Part shown: in pieces, positions 1-5,976 of the stretch
Layout: each line of letters starts with the position of its first letter
Numbering within the stretch: position 1 is the stretch's first letter
From: DATBDE01 sp045805605
GTDB lineage: Bacteria; Actinomycetota; Thermoleophilia; Solirubrobacterales; Solirubrobacteraceae
DNA length: 6,596 bases
NCBI GenBank assembly: GCA_045805605.1
Contig: JBJMKX010000080.1
Coordinates: forward strand, 1-6,596
Direction of reading: 5' to 3'
Program-made: the position numbers and the translations under genes
The notes under the pieces: generated by a model
Told to the model about the DNA's origin: nothing
What the model saw: only the letters and a program-made list of their open reading frames with translations
Databases searched by the model: none

Positions 1-103
1 GGCCGCCGTTGACGTTCGGAGCCGCCGCCGCCGTTGACGCTCGGAGCCGCCGACGCGTTGAAGTTCGGAGCCGCCGGCGCCGTGGAACTTCGGAGCCGGC
101 GCG
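1..103. repeat. Degenerate tandem direct repeats, unit 21-25 bp
   Basis: Four successive units follow one another at 9-33 (25 bp), 34-57 (24 bp), 58-82 (25 bp) and 83-103 (21 bp). A partial unit end lies at 1-8, so the array continues off the left edge. Each unit starts TTGA or TGGA, then has a conserved TTCGGAGCCGCC-like core (CTCGGAGCCGCC in unit 2) and a variable GC-rich tail. The array begins immediately downstream of the stop codon of the membrane protein at 104-517 (minus strand). The mixed 24/25-bp spacing breaks any single reading frame, which argues against a coding repeat. The function is unknown, and the total copy number cannot be seen. Confidence 0.7.
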
Positions 104-517
104 CTACGCCCCCGGCAGCGAGGACCCGGCGAAGCCGAAGAACCAGATCCCGAAGCACACGACCGCGATGCCGACGGAGACGATCATCACCGTGTCGAGC
201 ACGCCCCGCGGGCGCGTGGAGCCGCGCTCGCCCCGCATCGAGCGCAGCCACGGCGCCTGCTGCGGGCGGTCGTCGCCCGTCCGCGTGTAGGCCTGGTGGA
301 CGCGGTCGAGGTAGCCGAGCAGCTTGGCCATGATCGCCATCCCGATCGGCAGCCCGATGAAGACGAGCAGGTACGGGCCGAGCGTCGGGGCCGAGGTGTC
401 GGCCAGGCGCGAGGCGGCGTAGACGAGCCCGAGCGGGACGCCGAGCCACATGAGGATGCTGCCGATCCCCATCAACAGCACGAGGAAGACGGCAGGAGGC
501 GACCAGATGCTGCGCAT
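104..517 (-). CDS. Small three-helix membrane protein (A), paralogue of the one at 3275-3694
   Basis: This 137-residue protein belongs to no family I can name. Hydrophobic segments at about residues 10-36, 47-68 and 108-130 predict three membrane helices. The arginine-rich loop between the second and third (residues 71-107) should face the cytoplasm by the positive-inside rule. That loop carries PWLRSMRGER (89-98), and the protein ends in IWFFGFAGSS plus four residues. Both elements recur in the plus-strand protein at 3275-3694, so the two are paralogues. ATG 517 is preferred to GTG 520 because an AAGGG sequence lies 7 bases upstream of it. The gene starts 25 bp after the YebC stop on the same strand, so co-transcription is likely. 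No catalytic motif is visible. Confidence 0.85.
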   Translation of the reverse strand: MRSIWSPPAVFLVLLMGIGSILMWLGVPLGLVYAASRLADTSAPTLGPYLLVFIGLPIGMAIMAKLLGYLDRVHQAYTRTGDDRPQQAPWLRSMRGERGSTRPRGVLDTVMIVSVGIAVVCFGIWFFGFAGSSLPGA

Positions 518-542
518 CACGCCGCCCTTCGTACCCCGGGAG

Positions 543-1292
543 CTAGCCGGCGACGCGCTCGAGCACGTCGGCGGGCACGTCGAAGTTGGCGTGCACCGCG
601 TCCACGTCGTCGAGGTCCTCGAGCGCGTCGATCAGCCTCATCAGCTTCGTCGCGCCCGCCTCGTCGAGCGGGACGAGCGTCTTGGGGCGCTGGGACACCT
701 CGGCGTTCTCGATCTCGATGCCGGCCTCGTCGAGCGCGGCGCGCACGGCGGCCAGCGCGCTCGGCTCCGTGATGACCTCGAAGACGTCGTCGTCCATCGC
801 GATGTCCTCCGCGCCCGCGTCGATCGCGACCATCAGGTCGTCCTCGGAGTAGCGCTCGGCGTCGACCACGACCACGCCCTGCTTGTCGAAGAGGTAGGCG
901 ACCGACCCCGGCTCGCCGAGGTTGCCGCTGTGCTTGCCGAACGCGTGGCGGACGTCGGAGCCCGTGCGGTTGCGGTTGTCGGTCGTCGCCTCCACGAGCA
1001 GCGCCACGCCGCCGGGGCCGTAGCCCTCGTACATCACCGACTCCAGCGCGTCCGCGTCGCCGCCCCCGCCCGTGCCCTTGGCGATCGCGCGCTCGATGTT
1101 GTCCTTGGGCATCGAGGCGTCCTTGGCCTTCTGGACGGCGAGCGCGAGCGCGGAGTTGGAGTCGGGGTCGCCTCCGCCCTCCTTGGCGGCGACGGTGATT
1201 CCGCGCGCGAGCTTGGTGAAGAGCTTGCCGCGGCGGGCATCGACGACCGCCTTGCGGTGCTTGATCCCCGCCCATTTGGAGTGCCCGGCCAT
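543..1292 (-). CDS. yebC: YebC/PmpR/TACO1-family translation or transcription factor
   Basis: This 249-residue protein is full length for the family. It begins with the diagnostic MAGHSKWAGIKHRK and continues with DARRGKLFTKL (18-28), the MPKDNIERAIAKGTG block (61-75), the YEGYGPGGVALLVEA block (88-102) and TDNRNRT (104-110), all hallmarks of YebC. Members have been described as DNA-binding regulators (PmpR). More recently, bacterial YebC and mitochondrial TACO1 have been linked to relief of ribosome stalling at proline-rich stretches. Which role applies here cannot be told from sequence. ATG 1292 is chosen because the conserved N-terminus starts exactly there; no strong ribosome binding site precedes it. 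It lies 68 bp downstream of the rfbG-like gene and 25 bp upstream of a small membrane protein. The ruvC-ruvA-ruvB genes that often follow yebC are absent. Confidence 0.96.
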   Translation of the reverse strand: MAGHSKWAGIKHRKAVVDARRGKLFTKLARGITVAAKEGGGDPDSNSALALAVQKAKDASMPKDNIERAIAKGTGGGGDADALESVMYEGYGPGGVALLVEATTDNRNRTGSDVRHAFGKHSGNLGEPGSVAYLFDKQGVVVVDAERYSEDDLMVAIDAGAEDIAMDDDVFEVITEPSALAAVRAALDEAGIEIENAEVSQRPKTLVPLDEAGATKLMRLIDALEDLDDVDAVHANFDVPADVLERVAG

Positions 1293-1360
1293 GCGTTCAT
1301 CGTAGTCTCGCCTAGGGCGGCGCCCCGGTCTCGAGAGGGCGAAGGGTTCCGGCCCCGATC

Positions 1361-2338
1361 TCAACGGGTCAACGCCTCGGGATGGCTCCGGTACCAGTCC
1401 ACGGTCCGCACCAGCCCTTCCCGCATGTCGACGGTGGGAGCCCACCCGGTCAGCTCGCGCAGCTTCGTGCCGTCCACGAACTGGCGATCGATCTCGCCGG
1501 CCGGCGTGGCGGTGCCGCGAATGTCGGGCTCGAGCTGGGTGCCCGCCGCCTCGCACACGAGCTTGACGACCTCGCGCACCGACCACGGCCGGCCGCTGCC
1601 GGCGTTGAACGCCTCGCCGCGGGCGCGCGCGCCGTTGTCGTCGTCGAGCGCGCGGGCAATCGCGAGGTACGCCTGCACGGCGTCCTCGACGTAGAGGTAG
1701 TCGCGCTCCGCGGTGGCGTCCGAGCGAATGACCGGCCGGCGCCCTGCGAGCGCCGCGGACACCGCCTCGGGGATCAGGCGCGAGGCGTGGACGTCGCCGC
1801 CGCCGTAGAGGTTGGCAAAGCGCGTGATCGCGACCGGCAGCCCGAACGTGTGCCAGTACGAGCGGGCGATGAGATCGGCCGCCGCCTTCGAGGCGTCGTA
1901 CGGGTAGCGCGGTTGCAGGGCGAAGTCCTCGCGGTAGGGCAGCTCGGCGTGCGGCCCGTAGGCCTTGTCGGATGCGGCGACGACCACGCGCTGCACGCCG
2001 CCGTCGACCCGGCAGGCCTCGAGCAGCAGCCAGGTCCCGCGCACGTTGGTCTCGAACGTCGAGATCGGCGAGCGGTTGGCGGTGCCGACGATGGCCTGGG
2101 CGGCCAGATGGAAGACGGTGTCGACCTCGTACTCGGTCAGCACGCGGCCGAGCAGTTCGTAGTGGGTGATGTCGCCGTGCACGACGGCGCAGCGCGTCTC
2201 GGTGCCCTCGATCTGCAACGCCGAGAGCGGCACCTCGTCGCGCTTGAGCACGACCACACGGACGCCCGCGTCGAGCAGCGCCTTGCACAGCCAGCCGCCC
2301 AGCAGCCCGTAGGCGCCGGTGACGAACGCGCTTCTCAT
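1361..2338 (-). CDS. rfbG: CDP-glucose 4,6-dehydratase-like NAD-dependent sugar epimerase/dehydratase
   Basis: This 325-residue extended short-chain dehydrogenase has a Rossmann fold with TGAYGLLG (7-14) for NAD binding. It also has HLAAQ (77-81), SDKAYG (123-128), the catalytic YDASK (Tyr147, Lys151) and RDYLYVED (212-219). An SDK/TDK signature next to the tyrosine is typical of CDP-glucose 4,6-dehydratases, which convert CDP-glucose to CDP-4-keto-6-deoxyglucose using bound NAD. At 325 residues it is somewhat shorter than usual RfbG (about 360). Its start overlaps the stop of the cytidylyltransferase gene in ATGA, with a GGAAG ribosome site 8 bases upstream. This points to translational coupling and to CDP-glucose as substrate. 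A reductase/epimerase of a related nucleotide sugar is the alternative. The family is certain; the exact substrate rests mainly on the neighbour. Confidence 0.85.
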   Translation of the reverse strand: MRSAFVTGAYGLLGGWLCKALLDAGVRVVVLKRDEVPLSALQIEGTETRCAVVHGDITHYELLGRVLTEYEVDTVFHLAAQAIVGTANRSPISTFETNVRGTWLLLEACRVDGGVQRVVVAASDKAYGPHAELPYREDFALQPRYPYDASKAAADLIARSYWHTFGLPVAITRFANLYGGGDVHASRLIPEAVSAALAGRRPVIRSDATAERDYLYVEDAVQAYLAIARALDDDNGARARGEAFNAGSGRPWSVREVVKLVCEAAGTQLEPDIRGTATPAGEIDRQFVDGTKLRELTGWAPTVDMREGLVRTVDWYRSHPEALTR

Positions 2339-3063
2339 GCCCAGAGCTTCCAGGGCGCGGAGCCGTCGCTCCAGAGGTCGTTGAGCTGGACGGCGTCCTT
2401 GTAGGTGTCCATGCATTCCCAGAAGCCGGTGTGCCGGTAGGCGCGCAGGTGTCCGTCGGCGGCAAGGCCTTCGAGCGGCTCGCGCTCGAGCACGCTGGAG
2501 CGATCGAGGTAGTCGAAGACGCCCGGCTCGAAGCAGAAGAAGCCGCCGTTGATCCAGTGGTCGGAGCGGGGCTTCTCGTGAAAGCCCGAAACCACCCCGT
2601 CGCCGTCGAGCTCGGTGATGCCGAACTGCAGCAACGGCCGGACGACGGTCATCGTGGCCAGACCGCCGTGCGCGCGGTGGAACTCCCACAGCTCCCCGAG
2701 GTCGACGTCGGCGACGCCGTCGCCGTAGGTGGCGAAGAAGGGAGCCCGGCCGAGGCGGTCCTCCAGCAGCTTGATACGACCGCCTGTCGGCGTGTCGAGG
2801 CCGGTGTCGACGCACTGGATGTCGATGCCCTCGGGCCAGTCGTGCGAGCGCACGAACTCCTCCATGAGGTCGTGCCTGTAGCCGGTGGCGAGCACGAAGT
2901 CGCGCACCCCCTGCACGGCGTAGATCTGGACGACGTGCCAGACGATCGGCTCGCCCCCGATCTCGACGAGCGGCTTGGGGATCGATTGCGTGCGCTCCTG
3001 CAGGCGCGTTCCGCGGCCGCCGCACAGGATCACCACCGGTATCTGCGGTGCAACCGCCGCCAT
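2335..3063 (-). CDS. rfbF: Glucose-1-phosphate cytidylyltransferase
   Basis: This cytoplasmic enzyme joins CTP and glucose-1-phosphate to give CDP-glucose and pyrophosphate, the first step of CDP-deoxysugar synthesis for surface polysaccharide. The 242-residue protein is close to the usual 255 or so. It carries the nucleotidyltransferase signature LCGGRGTRL (13-21) with Lys30, the metal-binding aspartate in YGDG (113-116), and EKP (163-165). WINGGFFCFEP (170-180) and the family-specific C-terminal block GFWECMDTYKD...APWKLW (213-241) follow. This block separates RfbF from glucose-1-phosphate thymidylyl- and uridylyltransferases. ATG 3063 places the GG motif at the normal distance from the N-terminus; no clear ribosome binding site is seen. 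Its stop overlaps the start of the dehydratase gene by four bases. The downstream genes expected for a complete deoxysugar (rfbH or a reductase) are not in the window. Confidence 0.95.
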   Translation of the reverse strand: MAAVAPQIPVVILCGGRGTRLQERTQSIPKPLVEIGGEPIVWHVVQIYAVQGVRDFVLATGYRHDLMEEFVRSHDWPEGIDIQCVDTGLDTPTGGRIKLLEDRLGRAPFFATYGDGVADVDLGELWEFHRAHGGLATMTVVRPLLQFGITELDGDGVVSGFHEKPRSDHWINGGFFCFEPGVFDYLDRSSVLEREPLEGLAADGHLRAYRHTGFWECMDTYKDAVQLNDLWSDGSAPWKLWA

Positions 3064-3092
3064 CCCGCGGGCATCATGGCAACATCACCGCC

Positions 3093-3265
3093 GTGGTGGA
3101 GCTGCTCGAACGCGCGCGGGAGCAGACCTGGTACCGCGCGCTCGAGCTACCGCGCGGGGAGGTCGCGCCGGGCACCACGCAACGCCGGAGGACCTCGACG
3201 GCTTTCGACTCGTCTTCTGCGGCTCGGTGATCATCCGGTTCGCCTTCGGCGCGAGCTGGGCTTGA
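3093..3265 (+). pseudogene. Remnant of a class I SAM-dependent methyltransferase gene
   Basis: Two pieces of methyltransferase-like sequence lie on the plus strand in different frames. From GTG 3093, the frame reads VVELLERAREQTWYRALEL then PRGEVAPG, which resembles the N-terminus of methyltransferases with a WYHTLEL...PGVVTPG pattern (DUF1698/CmoB-like group). After about 3173 the frame changes. The second frame, from about 3182, reads PEDLDGFRLVFCGSVII, like the FDLVFCGSVLIHLRDP segment near the end of the Rossmann core, and then stops at TGA 3265. The SAM-binding motif I region that should lie between them and the C-terminal part are missing. I infer a deletion of roughly 90 or more codons plus loss of the 3' end. 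It lies head-to-head with rfbF, so it may once have been part of the same sugar locus. The assignment comes from remembered family patterns, not a search. Confidence 0.6.
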
Positions 3266-3274
3266 ATCCACGCC

Positions 3275-3694
3275 ATGGCCCTCATGGCCAAGCGGTTGGG
3301 GCTGGCGACCCTCAGCGCGGTGATCGCGGTGAACATCTGGACCGGCTGCCCGCTGTTCGCGGTCTGGGTCGGGTCTCGGGCGGTGGGCAGCAGTGGCCTG
3401 AGCATGGGCGCGGTCTTCCTGGTCGTCGCCGTTCTGGCGGCGGGCGAGATCGCGCTGACGCTTGCGCTGACCTGGCTGAGCGCGCGCTACGACGAGCTCA
3501 CCGGCCGCCCGCCCGCCGCGCGGCGCACCTCACCCTGGCTGCGCAGCATGCGCGGCGAGCGCGAGGACTTCGCCAAGCGGCGCCAGGGCGCCAGCCCGGT
3601 CGAGCGGATCGTCGTCGTCAGCGTCGTGCTCTGTGTCGGGGCGTTCGAGGTCTGGTTCTTCTTCTTCGCCGGCTCGAGCATCGGCCACAGCTAG
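3275..3694 (+). CDS. Small three-helix membrane protein (B), paralogue of the one at 104-517
   Basis: This 139-residue protein is predicted to have membrane helices at about residues 10-36, 45-69 and 110-133. A basic cytoplasmic loop separates the last two. The loop contains PWLRSMRGER at 87-96, identical to protein A, and the end VWFFFFAGSS followed by four residues matches A's IWFFGFAGSS. The first halves also align, for example GCPLFAVWVGSR against GVPLGLVYAASR. No enzymatic or transport motif is visible and I do not recognise the family. ATG 3275 is used; ATG 3284 (residue 4) is a possible alternative and neither has a ribosome site. It is the only intact plus-strand gene of the window. 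It starts 9 bp after the methyltransferase remnant and overlaps the sugar dehydrogenase gene tail-to-tail by four bases. Confidence 0.85.
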   Translation: MALMAKRLGLATLSAVIAVNIWTGCPLFAVWVGSRAVGSSGLSMGAVFLVVAVLAAGEIALTLALTWLSARYDELTGRPPAARRTSPWLRSMRGEREDFAKRRQGASPVERIVVVSVVLCVGAFEVWFFFFAGSSIGHS

Positions 3695-4713
3695 GGCCGG
3701 ATCGCGACGATTCGGTCGTCACCGCGGTGCGGCGACCCGCGCCCGTCGGTGTTCGACGTGGCGATCCACAGCGTGCCGTCGGGCGCGCGGGCGACCGTGC
3801 GCAGGCGCCCCCAGCGACCGTCGTACAGGCGCTTGGGCCTGGAGACCCGGGTCCCCTTGATCGTCATCCGCCACAGGCTCTCGCCCCCGAGGGACGCGAC
3901 GAACAGGCGGTTGCCGACGACGGCGTCGCCGCTCGGCGAGGCCTCGCTCGTCGAGAACGTCGCTACCGGGTTCGTGAAGCGGCCGCCGCGGGTGTCGCCG
4001 CGACCCTCGACGTTCGGCCAGCCGTAGTTGCGGCCCTTGCGGATGAGGTTGACCTCGTCGAACCGGTTCTGACCCAGCTCGCTGGACCACAGCCGCCCGC
4101 GCCGGTCCCACGCCAGGCCCTGGACGTTGCGATGCCCATACGTCCACACGAGCGACCCCGGGAACGGATTGTCGCCGGGGACGCCGCCGTCCGGGTTCAT
4201 GCGCAGGATCTTGCCGTTGAGCGACCCGAGGTCCTGGGCGAGCGAGCCGTTGCCGGTCTCTCCCGTCCCCGCGTAGAGCTTGCCGTCGGGCCCGAAGGCG
4301 ATCCTCCCGCCATCGTGGATGGAGCCGGCGGCGATGCCGGTGATGAGCGGCTCGACGTCGCCGCCGAGCCTGAAGCGCACGATCCGGTTGTCGCGGGCGG
4401 TCGTGTAGTACGCGTAGACGAGGCCGTCGCGGGCGTAGTCGGGCGAGAGCGCGATGCCGAGCAGCCCGCCCTCGCCGGCCTCGGTGTCGACGTCGGGCAG
4501 GTGCATGACGGTCTGCGCGGTCCCGCCGCGGGCGGGGATCCGCTTGATGTCCCCGGTTGTGCGCTCGGAGACGAGCGCGTCGCCGTTGGGCTCGAAGGCC
4601 AGGCCCCACGGCACGTGCAGGCCCGTGGCGATCGTCTTGGCCCCGTCGGCGGTCGCGCCGCCGCACGCGGTCAGCAGCACGGTGCAGGCGAGCAGGGCGG
4701 CGGCGGCGCGCAC
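3691..4713 (-). CDS. Lipoprotein PQQ-dependent sugar dehydrogenase (glucose/sorbosone dehydrogenase family)
   Basis: This 340-residue, probably six-bladed beta-propeller quinoprotein should oxidise aldose sugars outside the membrane using PQQ and calcium. Residues 1-17 form a lipoprotein signal (one Arg, a hydrophobic core, then LLTAC with Cys17 as lipid anchor). Family blocks in order are VPWGLAFEPNGDALVSER (34-51), GEGGLLGIALSPDY (80-93), SIHDGGRIAFGPDG (131-144), GSLNGKILRMNPDG (163-176), YGHRNVQGLAWD (192-203) and DEVNLI...NYGWP (219-233). His133 corresponds to the proposed catalytic base of soluble glucose dehydrogenase, and Arg195/Asn196 to cofactor-binding residues. GTG 4713 is the only start that gives a signal peptide. 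It overlaps the TAG of the hydrolase gene (TAGTG), implying coupled translation. The true substrate is unknown, and no PQQ synthesis genes are in the window. Confidence 0.93.
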   Translation of the reverse strand: MRAAAALLACTVLLTACGGATADGAKTIATGLHVPWGLAFEPNGDALVSERTTGDIKRIPARGGTAQTVMHLPDVDTEAGEGGLLGIALSPDYARDGLVYAYYTTARDNRIVRFRLGGDVEPLITGIAAGSIHDGGRIAFGPDGKLYAGTGETGNGSLAQDLGSLNGKILRMNPDGGVPGDNPFPGSLVWTYGHRNVQGLAWDRRGRLWSSELGQNRFDEVNLIRKGRNYGWPNVEGRGDTRGGRFTNPVATFSTSEASPSGDAVVGNRLFVASLGGESLWRMTIKGTRVSRPKRLYDGRWGRLRTVARAPDGTLWIATSNTDGRGSPHRGDDRIVAIRP

Positions 4714-5858
4714 TACCGCAAGAACGCCATCACCGCCGCGTGAGTTTCGCTCGGGCGCTCCAGTTGTGGCACGTGGCCACAATCGAGCTCGACGTGGCGC
4801 GCGCCCGGCGCCGCCTCGCTGACGTGGCGGGCGAACGCGAGTGGCACCAGCCGGTCCTGCCGCCCCCACACGAACAGCGCGTCCGGCTCGAGCGTCTTCA
4901 GGCGCGGCCAGAAGCCCTGGTCGCCCTCGGGCTCCTCCAGGTAGATCTGGCGCGCGGCGGCGTAGAAGGCGGCGCGTCCGCGCGGCATCGTGTACACGCG
5001 CAGGAACTCGTCGACGCCGGCGGCGGCCCAGCCGTCCTGGCCGCCCGGGATGACGTTGCGCACGATGCCCTCGACGACGGGGCGCGGCGCCATCTGCAGC
5101 AGCCCGAGCTCGGGGCGCACGAGCCGCAGCAGCGGCGCCCACGGCCGGTCGCGCCGCCAGGCCAGCGACGGAGCCAGCAGCGCCAGCCGGCGTACCCGGC
5201 CGGGATGCCGGAGGCCGAGCTCGAGCGCCACCCGTCCGCCGAGACTGTTGCCCACTACGTGCGCGCGCTCGATGCCGAGTGCGTCGAGGAACGCGACGAC
5301 GGAGTCGGCGAAGAAGCGCGCGTCATAGGGCGCGCCGAGCGGCTTGTCGGAGTCGCCCGCCCCAGGCAGGTCGACCGAGACGGCGTGAAAGCCGCGGGGC
5401 GCGAGCGCGGCCACCGTGGGCAGCATCGAGACCTTCGTGCCGCCGAGCCCGTGCACCATTACCACCGGCGTCCCCACGCCCGCCTGCAGGTAGGAAAGGC
5501 CCGCGACCCGGCGGAACTCGAGCCGGCCGGGCTCGGTGGCGCCGCTGGTGGCGGCGAGGAAGCCGACACCGGCGTGCAGGTTGTGCCGGACGTGCAGCCG
5601 CCGGCGGCGGAACGCGTCCATGCCGCCTCGCAGACCGGTGGCGATGCGGCGCCAGGTGGGCGCGTCGGCGGTCAGGACCGCGTCGGGTCGCTCGTCGGCG
5701 GCGTCCTCCAGCCGGGCGGCGCCGCCTTCGATGACCGCGTCCCAGGCGCCTTCGTCCGCGACCGCCAGGCGGATCCGGAACCGGGCCCCGCTCTCCTCGA
5801 AGACGGCGGGGTCGTACCGCCCGACGAGCTCGCGCAGTGACTCCGGCGCCCCTGGCAT
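4713..5858 (-). CDS. SCP2-like domain fused to alpha/beta hydrolase
   Basis: This 381-residue protein has two parts. Residues about 5-106 resemble an SCP2 sterol/lipid-carrier domain: FRIRLAV, WDAVIEGG, RPDAVLTADAPTWRRIATGLRGGMDAF, then a late HLHAG-type segment. Residues about 115-381 are a typical alpha/beta hydrolase with oxyanion motif HGLGG (136-140), nucleophile elbow GNSLGG (Ser205), acid in WGRQDRLVP (Asp335) and HVPQL (His362). The catalytic triad is therefore complete. This suggests a cytoplasmic esterase or lipase-like enzyme whose carrier domain may present a hydrophobic substrate; the substrate is unknown. ATG 5858 is preferred because the carrier domain starts soon after. GTG 5909 would add 17 residues. 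Neither has a good ribosome site, and a palindrome covers ATG 5858. The stop overlaps the start of the sugar dehydrogenase gene by one base. Confidence 0.9.
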   Translation of the reverse strand: MPGAPESLRELVGRYDPAVFEESGARFRIRLAVADEGAWDAVIEGGAARLEDAADERPDAVLTADAPTWRRIATGLRGGMDAFRRRRLHVRHNLHAGVGFLAATSGATEPGRLEFRRVAGLSYLQAGVGTPVVMVHGLGGTKVSMLPTVAALAPRGFHAVSVDLPGAGDSDKPLGAPYDARFFADSVVAFLDALGIERAHVVGNSLGGRVALELGLRHPGRVRRLALLAPSLAWRRDRPWAPLLRLVRPELGLLQMAPRPVVEGIVRNVIPGGQDGWAAAGVDEFLRVYTMPRGRAAFYAAARQIYLEEPEGDQGFWPRLKTLEPDALFVWGRQDRLVPLAFARHVSEAAPGARHVELDCGHVPQLERPSETHAAVMAFLR

Positions 5859-5880
5859 GGCGATGCCAGGGTATCCGGAG
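5841..5880. promoter_or_regulatory. 40-bp interrupted palindrome over the hydrolase start codon
   Basis: The outer arms CTCCGG (5841-5846) and CCGGAG (5875-5880) are perfectly complementary. So are the inner arms CCCTGGCAT (5850-5858) and ATGCCAGGG (5863-5871). The arms are separated by a 3x3 mismatch and a four-base centre, GGCG. On the minus strand the ATG at 5858 is the first codon of the inner 3' arm, so an mRNA hairpin would bury the start codon. As DNA, it has the symmetry of an operator. No run of T follows on either strand, so a terminator is unlikely. If translation really starts at GTG 5909, the element is internal to the gene. Confidence 0.55.
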
Positions 5881-5976
5881 CGTTGGGCTTCCAAGCGAGC
5901 AGCTCCCACCGCGCGCCGCGACGGCGAGCGCCGCGTCCTCTCCGGCCATGCGCGCCTCGCCGAAGCTGCCGGAACC
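5859..5976. other. Intergenic gap between amidotransferase-like gene and hydrolase
   Basis: This 118-bp gap contains most of the right half of the palindrome at its left end. On the minus strand, TTGGAA (5894-5889) and TACCCT (5873-5868) could be read as a poor -35/-10 pair, but the 15-bp spacing is short and the match is weak. GTG 5909 and TTG 5894 are possible earlier starts for the hydrolase. I see no RNA gene, convincing terminator or independent small gene. Confidence 0.4.

Noticed and set aside
9..290. Plus-strand frames through the left-edge repeats as a repeat protein
   Set aside because: The 24/25-bp spacing shifts the frame between units, and the frame then runs antisense to membrane gene A.
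1315..1325. Short inverted repeat GGGC-GGC-GCCC between rfbG and yebC as a terminator
   Set aside because: The stem has only four pairs and no T-run follows on either strand; such repeats are expected by chance at this GC content.
450..1694. Long plus-strand open frame antisense to yebC and rfbG
   Set aside because: It has no family motifs and a composition dominated by Arg, Ala, Val and His, typical of antisense frames in GC-rich DNA. The minus-strand genes beneath it are certain.
543..2465. Extension of the yebC frame upstream through rfbG, as a possible fusion
   Set aside because: The upstream part is an out-of-frame reading of rfbG, and the family's conserved N-terminus begins exactly at ATG 1292.
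2431..4743. A 770-codon plus-strand open frame
   Set aside because: It runs antisense to rfbF and the sugar dehydrogenase and, out of frame, through membrane gene B. Its sequence is low-complexity and matches nothing recognisable.
3691..5142. Longer N-terminus for the sugar dehydrogenase
   Set aside because: Codons upstream of 4713 are an out-of-frame reading of the hydrolase gene, whereas GTG 4713 gives a proper lipoprotein signal.
4557..5840. Plus-strand open frame of 427 codons
   Set aside because: It is the antisense shadow of the hydrolase gene, with no domain or plausible start context.
5868..5894. TTGGAA/TACCCT promoter for the hydrolase gene
   Set aside because: The -10 matches poorly, the spacer is only 15 bp, and the -10 lies inside the palindrome; not enough to call.
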